Origin: Arsenophonus sp045399315 | Lineage (GTDB): Bacteria; Pseudomonadota; Gammaproteobacteria; Enterobacterales; Enterobacteriaceae | Reading direction: 5' to 3' | DNA length: 19,710 nt | Assembly (NCBI GenBank): GCA_045399315.1 | Contig: DAYVGO010000024.1 | Location: 1 to 19,710 of the forward strand | Shown here: one piece after another, positions 17,580-19,710 of the stretch | How the letters are laid out: every line of letters starts with the position of its first letter | How positions within the stretch are numbered: position 1 is the first letter of the stretch | The notes under the pieces: model-generated | Told to the model about the DNA's origin: nothing | The model's input: the letters and a program-made list of their open reading frames with translations, nothing else | Database searches by the model: none | Made by a program: the position numbers and the translations under genes

Positions 17580-19329
17580 CGGTAATCACCTCCAGACTGT
17601 GGTATAGCTCACTACCGTGGGTGCGAAATGTTGCTGACATCTGTGTCATTTGAGCTGCATGCTCACGGACTTCTTGTGAAATTTTCATTGAACAAAATTT
17701 AAGGCCACACATAGAGCAGAAATGTGCGACTTTACCCGCGGCTTGGGGTAGTGTTTCATTATGGTAAGCTCGGCGCTTTCATGATCGAGAGTGAGATTAA
17801 ATTGATCTTCCCAACGGAATTCAAATCGTGCTTTGGATAAGGCATTATCTCGAATTTGCGTACTAGGGTGGCCTTTGGCTAGATCAGCAGCATGAGCGGC
17901 ATTTTATAGGTGATAAGGCCTTGTTTAACATCTTCTTTAATTAGGTAAGCCTAAATGTTCTTTTGGTGTTACATAACAGAGCATGGCACAACCAAACCAG
18001 CCAATTAAAGCTGCACCAATACCGGAAGTGAAGTAATCATACCTGGTGCGATGTCAGTGATTAAAGGTCCTAAGGTATAGAATGGGGCTTCATGACAATG
18101 CGTCAATTCTTTAGTCATATTGCGGTGGATCATTTGCATTGGGATATGACCAGGGCCTTCTATCATAACCTGAACATCATATTGCCAGGCTATTTTGGTT
18201 AATTCACCTAATGTATACAGTTCAGCAAATTGTGCTTCATCATTAGCATCTTGTAAGGAGCCTGGTCGTAATCCATTGCCAAGAGACAAAGAAACGTCAT
18301 AAGCGGTACAGATAGTACAGATTTCGTCAAGATGGCTATATAAAAAGTTTTCTTTATGATGTGACAAACACCATTTCGCCATAATAGAGCTGTCGTGAGA
18401 AACAATACCGGTTAATCGATTAGCGGTTATCGGTATATAGCGTAGTAAGACACCGGCGTGAATAGTAAAATAATCCACACCTTGCTCAGCTTGTTCAAGT
18501 AAGGTGTCGCGAAATATCTCCCAGCTCAAATTTTTCGCAACACCATTAACTTTTTCCAATGCTTGGTAAATTGGCACTGTGCCGATAGGAACCGGGCTAT
18601 TGTGTAAGAACCATTTTCTTGTTTCATAGAAATAGCGTCCAGTTGATAAATCCATCACAGTATCGGCCCCCCAGTGAATCGCCTAAATTAATTTCTCAAT
18701 TTCTTCTTCAATAGATGATGTTACTGAGGAGTTATCGATATTAGCATTGACTTTCACCAAAAAATTGCGACCAATAATTATTAGCTTGGATTCAGAGTGG
18801 TTGATATTTGCTGGAATGATGGCATGGCCGGCGGCAACTTCCTGTCGAACGAATTCAGGGGTAATTTTCAGGCAGGTTGGCACTAAAGCTTTGGCCTGGA
18901 TGTTGTTGATTTAATATCTTACTATTAATACGCTCACGCCCCATATTTTTACGGATGGCAATAATTCCATTTCAGGTGTAATTATCTCGTGACGAGCATA
19001 GTACGTTTGGGTGACTGTTTTTCCTGTTTGTGCTTTTAATGGTTGAGGCTAGTGGTTAAAACGAAGATGATCTAATCCGGCATCGGTGAGTTGTTGTTGG
19101 GTAAAATAAGAGCTTGGTTTTTTTACTAACTTAGTATCATTGCGATCGAGGATCCAGCGTTGGTGGCATTTTTTTAAACCAGTTTTAATATTCACAGTTA
19201 CATTAGGATCTCCATAGGTACCGGAAGTATCTTAAGAAAATGTTGTTCTGCTTCACGTTGTATTTTTCGTGATGAAGTGGTATTTGTTTTAACTTTAATA
19301 TTGGTAGATGCAATAATATTCTTAGACAT
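17563..19329 (-). pseudogene. thiC: Heavily degraded thiC, HMP-P synthase
   Basis: ThiC is the radical-SAM enzyme that rearranges aminoimidazole ribotide to the HMP pyrimidine. The start ATG 19329-19327 gives about 32 codons (REAEQHFL). Then about 55 codons are missing near 19232, and DTSGTYGDPNVTVNI follows in another frame. Further lesions: TAG 19051-19049; lost bases near 18961-18966 and 18862-18868; TAG 18685-18683 where homologues have Trp; and indels near 18038-18043, 17938-17942, 17900-17904 and 17771-17775. The best-preserved core (18658-18005) contains STGRYFYETR, NSPVPIGTVPIYQALEKVNG, TIHAGVLL and MIEGPGHIPMQMI. The iron-sulfur motif CSMCGLKFC survives near the end. The last frame stops at TAG 17565-17563, overlapping thiE by 17 bases. 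Non-functional. Confidence 0.95.
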
Positions 19330-19473
19330 AGCAAGTTCCAAAAATCATTACAAATAGTTCACTTAAAAGAGATAAATTGTATTGAGAAATTGTTTGTTTG
19401 GAGCTTGGTGGGAGTAATGGTATAATAATTACGTTATTTACTTTTAATAGGTAAAACTCGCAGATTAATTACT

Positions 19474-19497
19474 CTTGTTCCCTTCGCAGGTATTAGC
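19474..19497 (-). promoter_or_regulatory. Truncated TPP (thi-box) riboswitch, 3' part only
   Basis: On the minus strand, TAATACCTGCGAAGGGAAC is the conserved 3' block of the thiamine-pyrophosphate riboswitch. It sits about 145 bases before the thiC start, where enteric bacteria have this riboswitch. The 5' block (CTGAGA, then the ACCC...GAACCTGA part) is absent. The sequence is replaced abruptly at 19498 by the end of an insertion sequence. The 19330-19473 leader between this remnant and thiC is AT-rich and holds only a weak ribosome site (TTGGAACTTGCT). The thiC promoter must lie beyond the element. Confidence 0.82.
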
Positions 19498-19710
19498 TGA
19501 ACCACCCCGAGAATTTTGGAGACTAAATAGTCAGTCAAAAGGAGACCCAAATGTCGTCTAATCGTTATTCCTCTGAATTTCGGGAACGAGCAGTAAGGAA
19601 TGGTGCTAGAGCAGCCTAATGAATACAAATCTGAATGGAGAGCCTTCGCACTATTGCTTCCAAAAGAGAGCCAGAGGATAAAAGAATTGGAGCGTGAAAA
19701 CCGTGAGTTA
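19498..19710 (+). mobile_element. Decayed IS3-family insertion sequence, left end, runs off the window
   Basis: TGAACCACCCCGAGAATT (19498-19515), continuing TTGGAGAC, closely resembles the terminal inverted repeat of a group of IS3-family elements (TGAACCGCCCCGG...GGAGAC, as I recall it). After about 53 bases, AAGGAGACCCAA leads into a transposase OrfA start. The element is inserted in the TPP riboswitch of thiC. IS3 elements usually leave 3-4 bp target duplications, so AGC or TAGC at 19494-19497 should recur at the far end. OrfB and the right repeat are outside the window. Confidence 0.8.
19551..19710 (+). pseudogene. IS3-family transposase OrfA fragment, frameshifted
   Basis: ATG 19551 gives RYSSEFRERAVR, the typical start of an IS3-family OrfA with its helix-turn-helix. 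One extra base near 19597-19600 then causes a TAA at 19617-19619. The +1 frame continues MVLEQPNEYKSEWRA, and the sequence then jumps to SQRIKELERENREL, the leucine-zipper part. The second half of the DNA-binding region (about 30 residues in relatives, by recollection) is missing, and a short stretch (LRTIASK) appears in yet another frame. The element is therefore no longer able to make its own OrfA. The gene continues past the window edge. Confidence 0.8.

Noticed and set aside
14118..19329. Frameshifts in thi genes as sequencing errors
   Set aside because: About 12 kb of adjoining rpl/rpo genes read without one error, whereas the thi genes carry many lesions of different kinds, including nonsense substitutions, a 5-bp duplication and a large deletion.
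19498..19515. CTCGGGGTGG on the minus strand resembles the 5' GGGGTG block of a TPP riboswitch
   Set aside because: It is the complement of the IS3-type terminal repeat TGAACCACCCCGAG, and the CTGAGA block that should follow is absent. A complete riboswitch cannot be formed here.
19434..19628. 64-codon minus-strand open frame across the riboswitch remnant and IS end
   Set aside because: It spans the junction between riboswitch and IS, runs antisense to OrfA, and its product resembles nothing I know; it is a chance frame.
1..19710. tRNA genes, rRNA, CRISPR arrays, phage or defence genes
   Set aside because: I saw no cloverleaf sequence, no regularly spaced repeats and no relevant protein motifs. 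The tRNA genes usually near tufB lie upstream of it, outside the window.

Overview
The window carries the conserved beta-operon region of a gamma-proteobacterium (tuf end, secE-nusG, rplKAJL, rpoBC). It is followed by a broken polysaccharide-deacetylase gene and a completely degraded thiamine-biosynthesis operon on the opposite strand. The order tuf, secE, nusG, rplK, rplA, rplJ, rplL, rpoB, rpoC, then thiH, thiG, thiS, thiF, thiE, thiC facing them is that of the Enterobacterales chromosome (E. coli type). Protein lengths (RpoB 1342 aa, SecE 127 aa, NusG 181 aa) and the L10 leader RNA agree with this. The sequence is moderately AT-rich and has many pseudogenes beside perfectly intact essential genes. 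That pattern suggests a host-restricted insect symbiont in early to middle genome decay. A Morganellaceae member such as Arsenophonus is my best guess, but this is inference from recalled protein similarity, not a search.

Region 1 (1-12608, + strand) is intact and clearly under selection. It has a tuf terminator, secE-nusG, a strong promoter before rplK, an L1-type regulatory hairpin, rplKA, a promoter and L10 autoregulatory leader before rplJ, rplJL, an attenuator and probable RNase III hairpin before rpoB, then rpoBC with a classic terminator. Together these genes make translation elongation factor Tu, part of the Sec translocon, a transcription elongation factor, the ribosomal L11/L1 and L10-L12 stalk proteins, and the RNA polymerase beta and beta-prime subunits.

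Region 2 (12637-13974, + strand) is a yadE-like polysaccharide deacetylase whose 445-codon frame is open throughout except for three in-frame TGA codons.

Region 3 (14118-19329, - strand) is thiCEFSGH. Reading frame by frame, every gene can be reconstructed, and every gene is broken. The lesions are small indels, nonsense codons, one 5-bp tandem duplication and an approximately 55-codon deletion in thiC. The tight operon punctuation (overlapping and adjacent stop/start codons) is still visible. Both the HMP-pyrimidine branch (thiC) and the thiazole branch (thiFSGH) are lost, and so is the coupling enzyme thiE.

Region 4 (19474-19710) holds the 3' remnant of the thi-box (TPP) riboswitch that controlled thiC. 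It is cut off exactly where the terminal inverted repeat of a decayed IS3-family insertion sequence begins, and that element runs off the window. I found no undescribed system. The most informative signals are the IS insertion inside the riboswitch and the detailed record of thi-operon decay.
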